From contig CALSCP010001419.1 in assembly GCA_943704425.1 (NCBI GenBank), positions 1 to 62,188 on the forward strand: a DNA stretch of 62,188 nucleotides. The letters run 5' to 3'. The position numbers and the translations under genes were made by a program. Shown one piece after another: positions 10,679 through 33,896 of the stretch. The DNA is from Ministeria vibrans ATCC 50519 (Eukaryota; Opisthokonta; Filasterea). How positions within the stretch are numbered: the stretch's first letter is position 1; every line of letters starts with the position of its first letter. The notes under the pieces are model-generated. The model had not been told where the DNA came from. It did no database searches and was given only the letters and a program-made list of their open reading frames with translations.

Positions 10679-13073
10679 ATGTCCGCCGACAAAACCCCCG
10701 GCCTCGCAGCCGACGTCGATTCAATGTATGTCCCATTATTGTTCCTTGCCCAGTCTGCTGGACACGCCGAAGTACTCACGATCTCATTGTTTTAGCGACG
10801 CTCTCGAAATTGTCGAAAACCTTGACGCTCTCTTTTACCACATCCAAGATGGTCGTCGCGAGAGCGAATCGGCCTTGGATACTGTGTCGAAAGCAGCCAA
10901 GGCGTACGCCTCGCACGTAAAACAGGCTGTTGCCATGGGACAGACGTTTGTCACGAGCCTGAGATCTCTGGGCGAGGTAAACTTACTTGTTCGACTATAT
11001 ACAAAAAACCCAATTCACACCTCAGCCGGAACGTGACATCGCCTGCGCGCTTCGTTTTGCCCTCCTCTTGGCTGGCTGTGCGTCCCCGATGTGATCGACC
11101 CACAGCGCCGTGAATGCGTCGCTTGTCTTGGCTCTCTTCTCATTCCGATTCCAAACCATAACGATCGCGATCCTCTCCGCTATAAGCCATCGTTCAGCCT
11201 CTGTCCTCCCCTCATGCCACTGCCACACCATTCTTTGTCCAAACACAGTGCATGTGCACCGGACCCCGCGTTGCTTCTCACCCGTGGTTTCACATCCGTT
11301 TTTTTTCTTCTTTTTTTTCGGCAACAACCACTGCGCACCGCTTGCCTTACGTCCAGCCGCTGCATCGACAGCACGATTGCTACATATGCAGTGGATAAGG
11401 GGCTCAGAGTGGTCGTTGTGCAGCCGTAACGAGCGCTGGTCGTTCTGTTATTTTATTTTTTTCGCTTTTGGTTTTGTTTGCGCGCAGAGTGTAAACAAGT
11501 CACCGGGTGAGATGTATGGCCTTGGCAAAGCGGTGACCAATCTGTGTGATTGTAAGCTTCTTGCGCTCGAAGAGGAAGCTCGCTACGCAGATTTGGTGTT
11601 GGCGGTCGCGGAACAAGCTAAGGTACGACGACAGACACACCCCGCCACACAGACACAGACTCAGACAGACACGCACAAACACACCCACTCGCATTCACCC
11701 TCACTCGCACTCACCCTCACTTGCACACACACACACACTCTCTCTCTCTCTCTTAATCATCGCCCTGGGAGTATAGTCAACGAAAGATAATGCGGCGAGT
11801 GTGTCGGAGGAGCAAGGGAAAGACTACGAGAGACAGACAAAGGCGGGACACAGTGAGTTGAAAGTGCTGTCCAAGACGGCGAAAAGACACAGTACTCGAA
11901 TTGAAAAGGTGCGCACCGTTATCATGATCTTTTTGTGGTTGTCAGTAGAATGGGTTAGTAACTGTTGACATTGTGTAGGGTTCGGGTGAAGATGAAGGAA
12001 AGCTAAGGGAAACGAGTGAGACTGCGTCGCAAACAGTACGTTGCTTTGCCGAGTTTGCGCCCTTTTACATTTTTTGTTTTGTTTTTCGTGTGTGTCTTTG
12101 ATGTGTGTCAGGTTGCGGCACTGGAGAAGGTGCAAAAGGAGAGCCTGTTGCTTGCAATGGGGACGGACCGTCGGCGCATTGCCTCGTTTCTGTCGTCGCT
12201 CAATGCGTCGTTTCGGTCCGAGGTGTCGCATCTGCAGATGAAAGGTCCGTTGCAGGACAAGCTGCATGCCGCCGAGCAGGTGCTCAAGACGGTGCCCGAC
12301 AATGCAGACGAAGAGTAAGCAAGAAGACTACCATGATTAATTTGTTATATTGTTAACAATTTTGTAGTGAGGCAGTGCTGAATGAGTATGCATTGGGGGT
12401 ACGGAGTGTGCCGCGGTCCAAGGCAATGAAGCGACAATGGAACTGCGGCCCACTGAAGCGGATGCCGTCAATTGAGAGTGGGGCGAGCGGGAATGGCGGA
12501 GGGGCGTTGCGTCGCTCGGCCAGTCTGGAGAAGGTCACGGAAGGAACACTGCGGTCGGGCCACCACCTGTCGCGGTCGATGGAGGCACTGGACACGACAC
12601 GACTGGGCGTAAGTGGAGGGGCGCGGAGTGGCACTGAAAGCGACGACGAGGGCAGTGACCGGTCGCGCAGTCTGTCACCGTATCGTGGGCGAGCGGGGAG
12701 TGCGCACTCGGACAGCCATGTGCGATTTGGGGCACACAACACGGGCGGTGGAGGAGGAGGAGGTGGTGTTGGTGGTGGTGGTGGTGGGAGCGGCGAGGGG
12801 TCGCGACCTGGGTCAGCGGGACGAGGCGACGAGAAGCGGAATATGCGGGCACTTTTCTCTACCACGACGGCTCACTCGGCTGAAGCACTGGTGCGACTGC
12901 GGCGCGAGACATCCACCACCGACGTAAACGCGCAGGGGGTGGCCACAGAGCCACTCACAGCTAAAGAGCGGTACGAACAGATTCTGGCACTGGAGCGGGC
13001 ACTGGGCGGAGGGGTCGACGGCGACGCCGTGCACCCGCCCGACGTCATTGTGCGCGCCCCCTCCGCCCACTAG
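10679..13073 (+). CDS. I-BAR (IMD)-like membrane-curvature protein
   Basis: Seven exons: 10679-10725, 10796-10976, 11488-11622, 11777-11908, 11979-12035, 12112-12314 and 12368-13073, giving 486 aa. The N-terminal ~250 residues are helical and resemble BAR-superfamily bundles: IVENLDALFYHIQDGRRESE, VAMGQTFVTSLRSLGE, GLGKAVTNLCDCKLLALEEE and the IMD-like GTDRRRIASFLSSLNASFRS. I-BAR domains bind phosphoinositide membranes and drive outward protrusions. The C-terminal half is low complexity with a poly-Gly run and many RS/SP sites, and ends in a short helix (TAKERYEQILALERALGGG); no SH3 or WH2 was seen. A different BAR subclass is possible. Confidence 0.6.
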
Positions 13074-13195
13074 TCCTCCCGCCTGACAGGCTGGCACTCA
13101 TGGCAGCGCACTGCGTTTAATATTTATACGATTTAATAATAATAGTAATAATTTCAAAGTATGTACAGAGCTGAGGGAAGTGCGCACTTCAACTT

Positions 13196-14116
13196 TTAGA
13201 GCATAAGGGTCGAGCGCACTTTGAACTTGCGCACAGCTCGTTCTGCGGCGCGAAATGCAAACTGATTGCCATGCAACAACAGTACTTGTTGACGCACATT
13301 CAACGAGAACACACTTCCTTTCTTTGGGACGTCTGTGTAAGAGAGAAAGAGAGAAAGAGGTTGAATGGGGTGTTCGCGTTCGTTCTTTTCACCGTCTCTT
13401 ACTGCGCGCTCGATTGTCAGGGCACACTACCAGAAACATGTTCTCTGTCTCGTGTACTACAATCCCTTCAATACCAATCATGGAGGGACATTTCGATTGG
13501 ACCACTACGTGAAAAGGAAAACCTTCCCCGTTGAACACCCTACCGAGGACCCTCAGCGTCGCGTACCTTTTAAAATGGCCCCGTGGAAGTCTGCCTTGAG
13601 CAACCGCGTTGCGGAGGCGTCGCCTTGCGCGCCCTGGTACTCGGGCACAAGCGCATGGATGTACTGGAGCCACAGCTGGTGCAGTTCCACATAGAGCGCA
13701 AAGCGCTGCTCCTCTTTGCTCAGCGACACCAGTCCGACTCTCGACGGTCCCCGTGTGCCTCGCACTATAGTTCTCGCTGGCACTTGGCTCCCATCGAGGC
13801 CGCTGGTCGTCGCAGCGGCCCCTGCTGCCGCTGTGCTGGTGCTCGTTGACGGCATCAAATGAACCAATTTGCGTTGGAGTTTGGTGGTAAAGAGCGAGTC
13901 GTCGGCGCCCTCGTCGCCGGCCATGCCCATCAGTGCTTTGACAGTCTGGCCCGCGGAGACGGCAGGGGCGGAAGAGAGTGCGGCGGGCGTCGACGGCACA
14001 CTGATGTGGCTGTACAGAAAGGCATCCGACGCTGCCGGCTCAAGGGCCATTCGCTTCGTCGGCGGAGGCGTCCCGGGCGGCGTTGACGTCGCTGAGAGCG
14101 ATCCTCGCCGTTTCAT
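13196..14116 (-). CDS. POP4: RNase P/MRP protein subunit POP4 (Rpp29)
   Basis: Exons 14116-13567, 13504-13403 and 13332-13196 (minus) give 262 aa. The N-terminal ~120 residues are disordered and Ser/Thr/Pro-rich. The conserved core follows: LHQLWLQYIHALV, TRLLKADFHGAILK, then across splices VVQSKCPSMIGIEGIVVHET and ENMFLVVC, then NVPKKGSVFSLNV and VLLLHGNQFAFRAAERAVRK. This Sm-like barrel binds the RNase P/MRP RNA and supports tRNA 5' and pre-rRNA processing. The start is the first ATG; nothing upstream looks conserved. It is 241 bp from the stop of the upstream GAR1 gene on the same strand, and converges on the I-BAR-like gene. Confidence 0.88.
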
Positions 14117-14357
14117 GGCAAAGAACAAGTCAAGAGCGAAGGAAGAAAAAAGAATTGAAACGGATCTAACTCACAATTTGGATAGGATGTCGTTCGAATT
14201 TGAGTCAATTTGTTGTCTGGTACGGCTGCGTTTGTCATATTTCCCAACCTTTTGTGTCGGATTTTGCAAATCATTGTTGTTTTCTTCTTCACATTTTACA
14301 ACTTCTTGGGGGTTTCTCTCGAAAAACACACACATATTCTCTCTCTCCATTTCCCAC

Positions 14358-15192
14358 TCATCGACCACGGAATCCACCACCACCGCCACCACGGAAACCA
14401 CCACCACCACCACCACCGCGGAAGCCACCACCACCACCACCACCGCGGAAGCCACCACCACCACCACCACCGCGGAAGCCACCACCTCCACCACCACCGC
14501 GGAAGCCACCGCCACCACCACCACCGCGGAAGCCACCGCCACCGCCAGCACCGCCACGGAAGCCACCGCCGCCTCGTGCCCCACCACGACCACCTCCACG
14601 GAATCCAGGCTTGTCTACTCGCCCACCCGGTGTCTACAGCAGTGAGAGAGAGAGACGGTGAGCAACACGATGCAATACACGAGTGACTTACTCGAGGTGC
14701 TTTGGGTCCCTTGGGCTGGGGCAGAAATCGAGACTTGGGCATCAGTCGGTAGGGATCAATAAACATCTTCTGGCCGGCGGAAAAGGACGTCGCAACACAA
14801 CCCTCGTCGAGTTTTACTGTGAACATCTATAAAGTAGCAAAAGAGGACAAATGATACAATTATATTTGTGTTTCATAGTGTGTGTGAGTCAGTCTCAAGG
14901 TGCGCACTTGTTGCCACTTACGACGTTGGTCAACGAGCCAAACACCTCGTCAATCTTGCCGATGCGAGTCTTGTCCTCGTAAAAAATGTAAGCATTGAAT
15001 TGCCTAAGAGACATAAAAGAAAAAACGACGACACATTTTCAACACTAACTTTGACTAACGTCGCACAAAAAAAGGTCCACGCTCATTCTAAAAGAGTCAC
15101 TTACGGCACCATCTCGCTTGTAGACTTGCACACAAGCTCGCCTTCGCACGGATGCATAAAGGCTCCGACTTCTACAGAGGACAGCGTGGACA
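14358..15192 (-). CDS. GAR1: H/ACA snoRNP subunit GAR1 (5' end lost in gap)
   Basis: Exons 15192-15105, 15003-14922, 14826-14692 and 14633-14358 (minus) join in frame. The core reads [18 protein letters not shown], then [20 protein letters not shown], then [14 protein letters not shown] and [20 protein letters not shown], the GAR1 beta-barrel. The last exon codes a GAR tail built of GGGGGGFR units. GAR1 acts with dyskerin, NOP10 and NHP2 in RNA pseudouridylation and telomerase. The first visible exon starts with a split codon after an acceptor TGCAG, so at least one N-terminal exon lies upstream in the N gap beginning at 15241. The GGT/GGC/TTC tail is nearly a triplet repeat and may vary in length. 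Confidence 0.93.
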
Positions 15193-15240
15193 CTGCAGGT
15201 GAGAGAGGAAAACCAGCACGAAAAAAAAAAAAAAAGGAGA

Positions 15241-16033
15241 NNNNNNNNNNNNNNNNNNNNNNNNNNNNNNNNNNNNNNNNNNNNNNNNNNNNNNNNNNNN
15301 NNNNNNNNNNNNNNNNNNNNNNNNNNNNNNNNNNNNNNNNNNNNNNNNNNNNNNNNNNNNNNNNNNNNNNNNNNNNNNNNNNNNNNNNNNNNNNNNNNNN
15401 NNNNNNNNNNNNNNNNNNNNNNNNNNNNNNNNNNNNNNNNNNNNNNNNNNNNNNNNNNNNNNNNNNNNNNNNNNNNNNNNNNNNNNNNNNNNNNNNNNNN
15501 NNNNNNNNNNNNNNNNNNNNNNNNNNNNNNNNNNNNNNNNNNNNNNNNNNNNNNNNNNNNNNNNNNNNNNNNNNNNNNNNNNNNNNNNNNNNNNNNNNNN
15601 NNNNNNNNNNNNNNNNNNNNNNNNNNNNNNNNNNNNNNNNNNNNNNNNNNNNNNNNNNNNNNNNNNNNNNNNNNNNNNNNNNNNNNNNNNNNNNNNNNNN
15701 NNNNNNNNNNNNNNNNNNNNNNNNNNNNNNNNNNNNNNNNNNNNNNNNNNNNNNNNNNNNNNNNNNNNNNNNNNNNNNNNNNNNNNNNNNNNNNNNNNNN
15801 NNNNNNNNNNNNNNNNNNNNNNNNNNNNNNNNNNNNNNNNNNNNNNNNNNNNNNNNNNNNNNNNNNNNNNNNNNNNNNNNNNNNNNNNNNNNNNNNNNNN
15901 NNNNNNNNNNNNNNNNNNNNNNNNNNNNNNNNNNNNNNNNNNNNNNNNNNNNNNNNNNNNNNNNNNNNNNNNNNNNNNNNNNNNNNNNNNNNNNNNNNNN
16001 NNNNNNNNNNNNNNNNNNNNNNNNNNNNNNNNN
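15241..16033. other. assembly gap of 793 N
   Basis: Unresolved bases. The left edge is an A run of about 15 (intron of GAR1); the right edge is a CT minisatellite with TCTATCACTTTGTTTCC units. The 5' ends of GAR1 (minus) and of the TOM1/GPR137-like gene (plus) should both lie here, so it should contain a divergent promoter. Confidence 0.98.
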
Positions 16034-16122
16034 TCTATCACTTTGTTTCCTCTATCACTTTGTTTCCTCTATCACTTTGTTTCTTTCCTCTCTCTAACTC
16101 TAACTCTCTATCACTTTCTTAG

Positions 16123-16926
16123 ACATGGTCGACAATTTCTTCCATGCCGTCTCATCGCTTGTGGCGGGCGTTGCTATTGTTGTCTCGGGCGGTCAGCTGT
16201 ACCTGCGTTTGCGTCGCTTTCCGATCGATGGGCCCGGAAGAAAAGAGAAGATGCGAGAGGTATGAAGGATGTGATGTGTGAACAGCCAAGAGTCGACCTT
16301 CTGATGGACTTATTCTTTTAACAGATTGGAATGACAACCGTTGTGTTGACGCTGTGCTTTGCCTTCCGCGCCGCTCTGACATGTCTTGTCGCGCTTGTGC
16401 GCTCCATAGACTCCATTTACTGGTTCCTCTTTGTCTTCTTCGTTGTCACCGAAGTCATTCCCTGTGTTCTCGTACGCCTTATCAACACTTGTTTGCTCTG
16501 CTTGACTCACACACCCACTCACTCACACGCTACATTACGTAGGTGCTGTACATCCTGCGCCGTCTGCCTCCCAAGCGACCCCTGCGCCACACACCCTCCT
16601 CATCGTCGTCCGACAACAGTCAACACACCCACCACATCAGCTCGCACAGCCAACAGAACCTCTACGCTATCTCTCCCCCCCCACTCTCTCCATCCTCCTC
16701 ACCACCCCCCTCTGCACCCACCGCTATCATTCCTTCCTCCTCCAACACATCCATCTCCATTCTCCCTTCCGCCTCCACCTCAACCTCCACCTCCGAACGA
16801 GCCCCCCTTCTCCGCACCCGTCCTCTCTCCGACGGCGCCACTCGTTCTCTACCCTCCTCCACCGCCACTCCTGCCCCAGCTCGTCTCTTCATCTCCGCCA
16901 GTCTTAGTCTTCCCAAGTACGTCGGC

Positions 16927-17012
<86 letters not shown>

Positions 17013-17157
17013 GTCTTTACTTTCTGGTCCTTTTCTCACTCCCTTCCCTCTCACTCACAGGTCCTCTTTGCTCGATTCCGTCATTCGCCCCACTCCTCAG
17101 ACTCACAGCGCGTCACTTCACATTCAAAACGCAAACGCGTACGGTTCGCTCCGCTAA
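16123..17157 (+). CDS. TOM1/THH1/GPR137-like multi-pass membrane protein (5' partial)
   Basis: Visible exons 16123-16259, 16325-16471, 16543-16916 and 17061-17157. Three hydrophobic segments are seen: SSLVAGVAIVVSGGQLYL, TTVVLTLCFAFRAALTCLV and YWFLFVFFVVTEVIPCVLVL, followed directly by LYILRRLPPKRPLR, which matches the last helix and basic end of the plant TOM1/TOM3 (DUF1084) and animal GPR137 group. The family has seven helices, so about four should be encoded upstream in the gap. GPR137 proteins sit on lysosomes and affect mTORC1; transfer to this protein is inference. The cytoplasmic tail is Ser/Pro/Thr-rich. A CA microsatellite (16930-17009) falls in the last intron: donor AA|GTACGTCGG, acceptor CACAG|G. 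Confidence 0.6.
16930..17009. repeat. (CA)n microsatellite
   Basis: About 40 uninterrupted CA units inside the last intron of the TOM1/GPR137-like gene. If read through it would code His-Thr repeats, but flanking donor and acceptor signals remove it. Confidence 0.95.
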
Positions 17158-17285
17158 AACCCTCAAATCAACCACACGTAAAAGCAACAATACGAGAGAA
17201 TGACAACAATCTCAACAATGTGTATAATGATAAAATTAAAATAATGCCAAACTGGAACATTTATTCACACGAAGGCGCATAATAA

Positions 17286-30047
<12,762 letters not shown>

Positions 30048-30516
30048 AGAGCGTAGCGGCAAGTTGAGTTGGCGCTGTATTCGCGGAGGTTGTCAAGGAG
30101 AATGTGTGACGTTGCCAGGGGGACGGGATGTCAAAAGGTGCGAAATTCTTCGCCGTTTCAAAAGTGACCAAACAGCCGCGTCCTTTTAGTCTGTTTGCTC
30201 TACTGCGTCTACTCGGCACCTTTTTGTTTTGGTAGATTGGCGAAAGGTAGTCGAGGGTCGACGACGTTTGGCGGAAAAAGATTATTGAGTTTTCAATTAT
30301 TAAAAGTAACTCAGAATAATAATTATTATGACAATTACAACGTCCCAAACACACAAGGGGCGTCATGAAATCTAAATTCTTGGGAATTTCTTTAGAGGAC
30401 AGACAGCCCGTCCAGGCTCTTCCTAAATCCTAATTGTAAATTGACCGTATATACGTCATTCGACAACCCTTTAACCCCCCTTGGGTATAAAATGAAAATT
30501 AAGTTTGTTTGTACAT
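30048..30516. other. intergenic, Nnf1-like gene to giant gene
   Basis: About 470 bases between the stop of the Nnf1/PMF1-like gene and the start of the giant gene, both minus strand. It should hold the giant gene promoter. It is AT-rich at about 30270-30340. No additional gene seen. Confidence 0.5.
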
Positions 30517-31527
30517 TCAAGTCTGCAACGCCGCGCACGCTGCCGTCGCCGAGTCCAGGACGGCAGTCTTTCGCTCAAGCAACGCTCTAGAATCTGCATA
30601 CAACTGTCGCTTCACTTCGATTTCGCCTGTCACACGTCCGTTTGCGCGGCGAATCTGTAGACGGCGGGCGGGGGCTCATGATTAGTACAGCCCTCGTACC
30701 AGGTCTTTTTGTGTACCTCTTCAAGTTGTGCTTTGAGTCGATCACGCTCAGCAGATTTTGCTGCAATCATGTGCGCCGCGACACGTCCGGCGGGTGTGTT
30801 GAGGTTCCCTGAAGGGACCCTATGCAAATTTGAGACGTATCAATAATGAAACAAAGGGATATGGTACGGAACACGCTTACTTGTTCTCTGCCGACGACGA
30901 TGTCCCCACAAGTGCATCCAATGTATTTAACGAGTCTCGCACGTTTTTTTCCTCTTGCAAGATCAACTCAAACTCGTGCTGGGGACGAAAGAACAGAGTT
31001 GAATTGTTTGAAAATATTGCGTCGTTTTTTTTTTTTTTTTTTTTTTTTTTTTTNNNNNNNNNNAAAGCGCATTCGCTCTTTGCGGGTCAGCATGTTCGCC
31101 TAATGACACGCGACACACGGAAAAGTCCACTTCTCTTACCTCTACGCTTTGACGCAGGTACACCTGAAACTGTTCATATGTATGGCCGATTTGCTTCTTC
31201 TGTGATGACGAGGCGCCCGTAAAACAGTTGGCAGCGTCGTCCGCGCTGAGGTTTAGAGCGAAAGTGTTTGAAAAAACCATTAGAACTTCACTGTCGCTTA
31301 GAACGTAAAATATACAGGCGCCACAGCCGATTCGACTCAATAGGGTGTCTGATACACATGTCACGAGGACAATGCGGAGTGGAACACTGGACTATTCGGC
31401 TTGGTTTCCAGACAAGGAAAAATAACACTTACGAGACATCGGCCAACATGGTCTCGGTTGCCTTCATCAGGACCTGTCTCAGTCGTCGCACGCGCACTCC
31501 ATCGCTCGAGTCAACCACTTCTTCCAT
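30517..31527 (-). CDS. kinetochore MIS12-complex Nnf1/PMF1-like protein
   Basis: Exons 31527-31433, 31245-31140, 30978-30881, 30819-30717 and 30654-30517 (minus) give 179 aa. After splicing, helical segments run RVRRLRQVLMKATETMLADV, QIGHTYEQFQVYLRQSV, HEFELILQEEKNVRDSLNTL followed by DALVG, and a C-terminal coiled coil with ERDRLKAQLEEIRRANGRV. The order, spacing and the E-x-N-V-x-x-x-LN-x-LD element match Nnf1/PMF1, the MIS12-complex subunit linking the inner kinetochore to Ndc80. Intron 2 holds a T run of about 28 followed by a 10-N gap; no exon seems lost because the frame joins. It is divergent from the RBR ligase gene, 80 bp between starts. Another small coiled-coil protein is possible. 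Confidence 0.65.
31054..31063. other. assembly gap of 10 N after a poly-T tract
   Basis: Ten N immediately right of about 28 T inside intron 2 of the Nnf1/PMF1-like gene. The true tract length is unknown. Confidence 0.98.
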
Positions 31528-31607
31528 CTTGAAAAATTAAGTTGATAAGTTTGATTTAAGATTTTAGTTTCAGTTTTTTGATTTTTTTTTTGATTTTTTT
31601 ATTCATC

Positions 31608-32332
31608 ATGAACCTCTCCGAGGCGCAAGAGGACGAAATTATGGCCCTCGAGTCTATATACGGTGATCACTTTAGTCGCGAACCGGCAGACGAGACGAGC
31701 GTGAAAATCAAGGTCTACTCGACCATAACTTGGACGAAGTTTGTCTTGAAAATCGTCTTTCTCTCGCTTCTCAACAGGTTTCCGTTGCAGTCGAGGTACC
31801 CAGTGAGTTTTCCGTCACCATGGACGGCGGTACAACGTGCATTCCTGTCGAGCATTTGCCCCCCATTGGTCTTTTTGTCAAGTACACTGCCAGCACCTAC
31901 CCACACATCCCTACGTTTGCCCTCGACTGCTCTTGGCTCACCATCGACAAGGTAGGAGGAACCAAGCCGACCGTCGTGGTCGATCAAGAGTGCCTGGGCC
32001 ATGCGACAGGCGATTGAGCAATTGAGTCTAATGGTGTGACTGTCTGTCTCATACTCCCTCCCTTTCATTCCCAGTTGAGTGCCCTTCACCGAGAACTCAC
32101 TGACAGCTTTGATGGCGAACCCGTTGTCTTTGACTGGTGCACGACGCTGCAGTCGCTCGATTTGAGCAGCCAGAATCCGTTTCAGTTGGACATTTCGCTG
32201 GTCAACTCGCCTCAAAGTCCCAGTCCTAACACCAAGAAACCGCCCGTCCGCCAATCGGCGCTGTCCATTCCAAAGTTGCTCCAAAGTATCATTGAGTTTG
32301 ATGCAGCAGAGAAACAGCGCATCTTTGACGAG

Positions 32333-32422
<90 letters not shown>

Positions 32423-33517
32423 GAGGAGGAGGGGGAAAGAAGCAAAGTGATAGATAGATTGTGATAGAGAGAGAGGAGGAGGGGGAAAGAAGCAAAGTGA
32501 TAGATAGATTGTGATAGAGAGAGAGGAGGAGGGGGAAAGAAGCAAAGTGATAGATAGATTGATAGAGAGAGAGGAGTGAGAATAACAAAGTGAAAGTGGG
32601 GGAAGAACAAATAGAAATAGAAAGAGGGGGAGAACAAATAGAGACGTGAACTCGCTGACCATTCACTTTGTATATCCCACTCAGTCGTACATTGAATGCG
32701 AAATCTGCTACAGCGAGCTTGCCGGGCACAAGTGCCATCGTTTGTCGCTGTGCGGACACACGTACTGTCGGGCCTGTCTGACGGCATCGTTCACGAGCGC
32801 CCTCTCTAGCAACCAGTCACGTCCACAGTGTCCCACGGGCGACTGTACGTTTGACGTGTCCCCGCTCGACCTTAAAGTGCTCTTGAGCGCCGCTGTCTAT
32901 GCACAATACGAGCAACGGCTGCTGGAGAAGACGCTGTCGGCGATGGACGACGTGCACTACTGCCCGCGCCCCGGCTGCGGCAAGCTCGTCCTCGTCGAGC
33001 GCGATCTCGGCCGCTGTCCATGTGGCTTTGTCTTCTGTCTCATCTGCAATCGCGTCTACCACGGCGTCTCGCCGTGCAGCGTAGAACACGCACAGAAGCT
33101 CCTCGATGAGTACCAGACGGCGTCGCCTGCCCGGCAAGAGGAACTCGAGCGCCGCTACGGTCTCAAGAAGCTCCTGAAGATGCGCGAAGAGGCCGAAACG
33201 CTCGCCTATATCCATGAGATCTCCCAGCAGTGCCCCCATTGCAAATTTGCCATCCAAAAGACCACTGGCTGCAACAAAATGGTGAGAGCGACGACAATAG
33301 CATATTATTCATCTGTTCTAATTGGTAGGTGTGCACCTCGTGCCGCAATCACTTCTGTTGGCTGTGCTTGGCCAAACTTAATGCAGCCGACCCTTACGAG
33401 CATTTCCGCATGGGCAAGAGTGTCTGTGCAGGACTGCTATTTGACGGTATGGCCAATCCAGACTGGGACGACGAAGAGGAGGAGGAAGAGGAATACGAGG
33501 GCGGCCTCTTTGATTGA
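31608..33517 (+). CDS. RWD-RING-IBR-RING (RBR) E3 ubiquitin ligase, RNF14-like
   Basis: Exons 31608-31712, 31778-31951, 32075-32332, 32685-33281 and 33329-33517 give 440 aa. The N-terminal RWD domain starts MNLSEAQEDEIMALESIYGD and runs to about 135. RING1 begins at about 184 (CEICYSEL, CGHTYCRACL), the IBR follows (HYCPRPGCGKLV, CPCGFVFCLICN), and RING2 is CPHCKFAIQKTTGCNKM joined to VCTSCRNHFCWLCL. The Cys of TTGCNKM is the expected catalytic thioester residue. RWD plus RBR is the RNF14 arrangement; RNF14 marks translation factors stalled with ribosomes. The tail is acidic (DDEEEEEEEYEGG). Intron 3 carries a GA microsatellite and minisatellite. A RAD6-type E2 is encoded 20 kb away, but RBR ligases usually use other E2s. 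Confidence 0.9.
32333..32640. repeat. (GA)n microsatellite plus about 50-bp minisatellite
   Basis: About 40 GA units (32335-32415) are followed by about three tandem copies of a unit of 44-52 bases containing AAGCAAAGTGATAGATAGAT, then degenerate copies. It lies in intron 3 of the RBR gene. The unit is the reverse complement of the CT-associated TATCACTTTGTTTC element found elsewhere here. Confidence 0.9.
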
Positions 33518-33896
33518 TATTGAACGAAAATGTTGTATGATTGTATAATAATAATATTATAACGCTTCCACACACACTCTCTCTGGGGCCGTCGGGGCTT
33601 CACTCGGGCGGTCTTTACTGTGTGTCTTTGCTCTCTTATTCTTCAGCCTTTCCTTTTCGCTGTACGCTTATGAGTTATGAGTTACAGTAACCAAAACATT
33701 TCAACTCCCAACCTAATGTACAAACAAAGTACACATACAATCATACATTATTCAAAAAACTCAAAAAATCAAATTAAATTTAATTGGTTCTCAGTTAGCG
33801 TTGCGCGCGTGGAGTTGCACTCCAACGCAAGATCGAAAGACACTGCGCTCTATTCGTCTATCTCTTTCTTTCTTTCTCTTTTTTTTTCTTTTCTTA
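33518..33896. other. intergenic, RBR ligase to bHLH gene
   Basis: About 380 bases. It is AT-rich at 33700-33790, with a pyrimidine-rich stretch (33860-33895) directly before the bHLH start codon. No other gene recognised. Confidence 0.5.

Noticed and set aside
14371-14620. Fibrillarin rather than GAR1, from the Gly/Arg/Phe-rich tail
   Set aside because: The upstream exons match the GAR1 barrel ([24 protein letters not shown]) and no methyltransferase domain follows.
14868-16122. Long frames running through the N block
   Set aside because: They exist only because N translates without stops; they have no sequence support.
16917-17060. His-Thr repeat peptide from the CA tract
   Set aside because: Clear donor and acceptor flank the tract and the exons join in frame without it.
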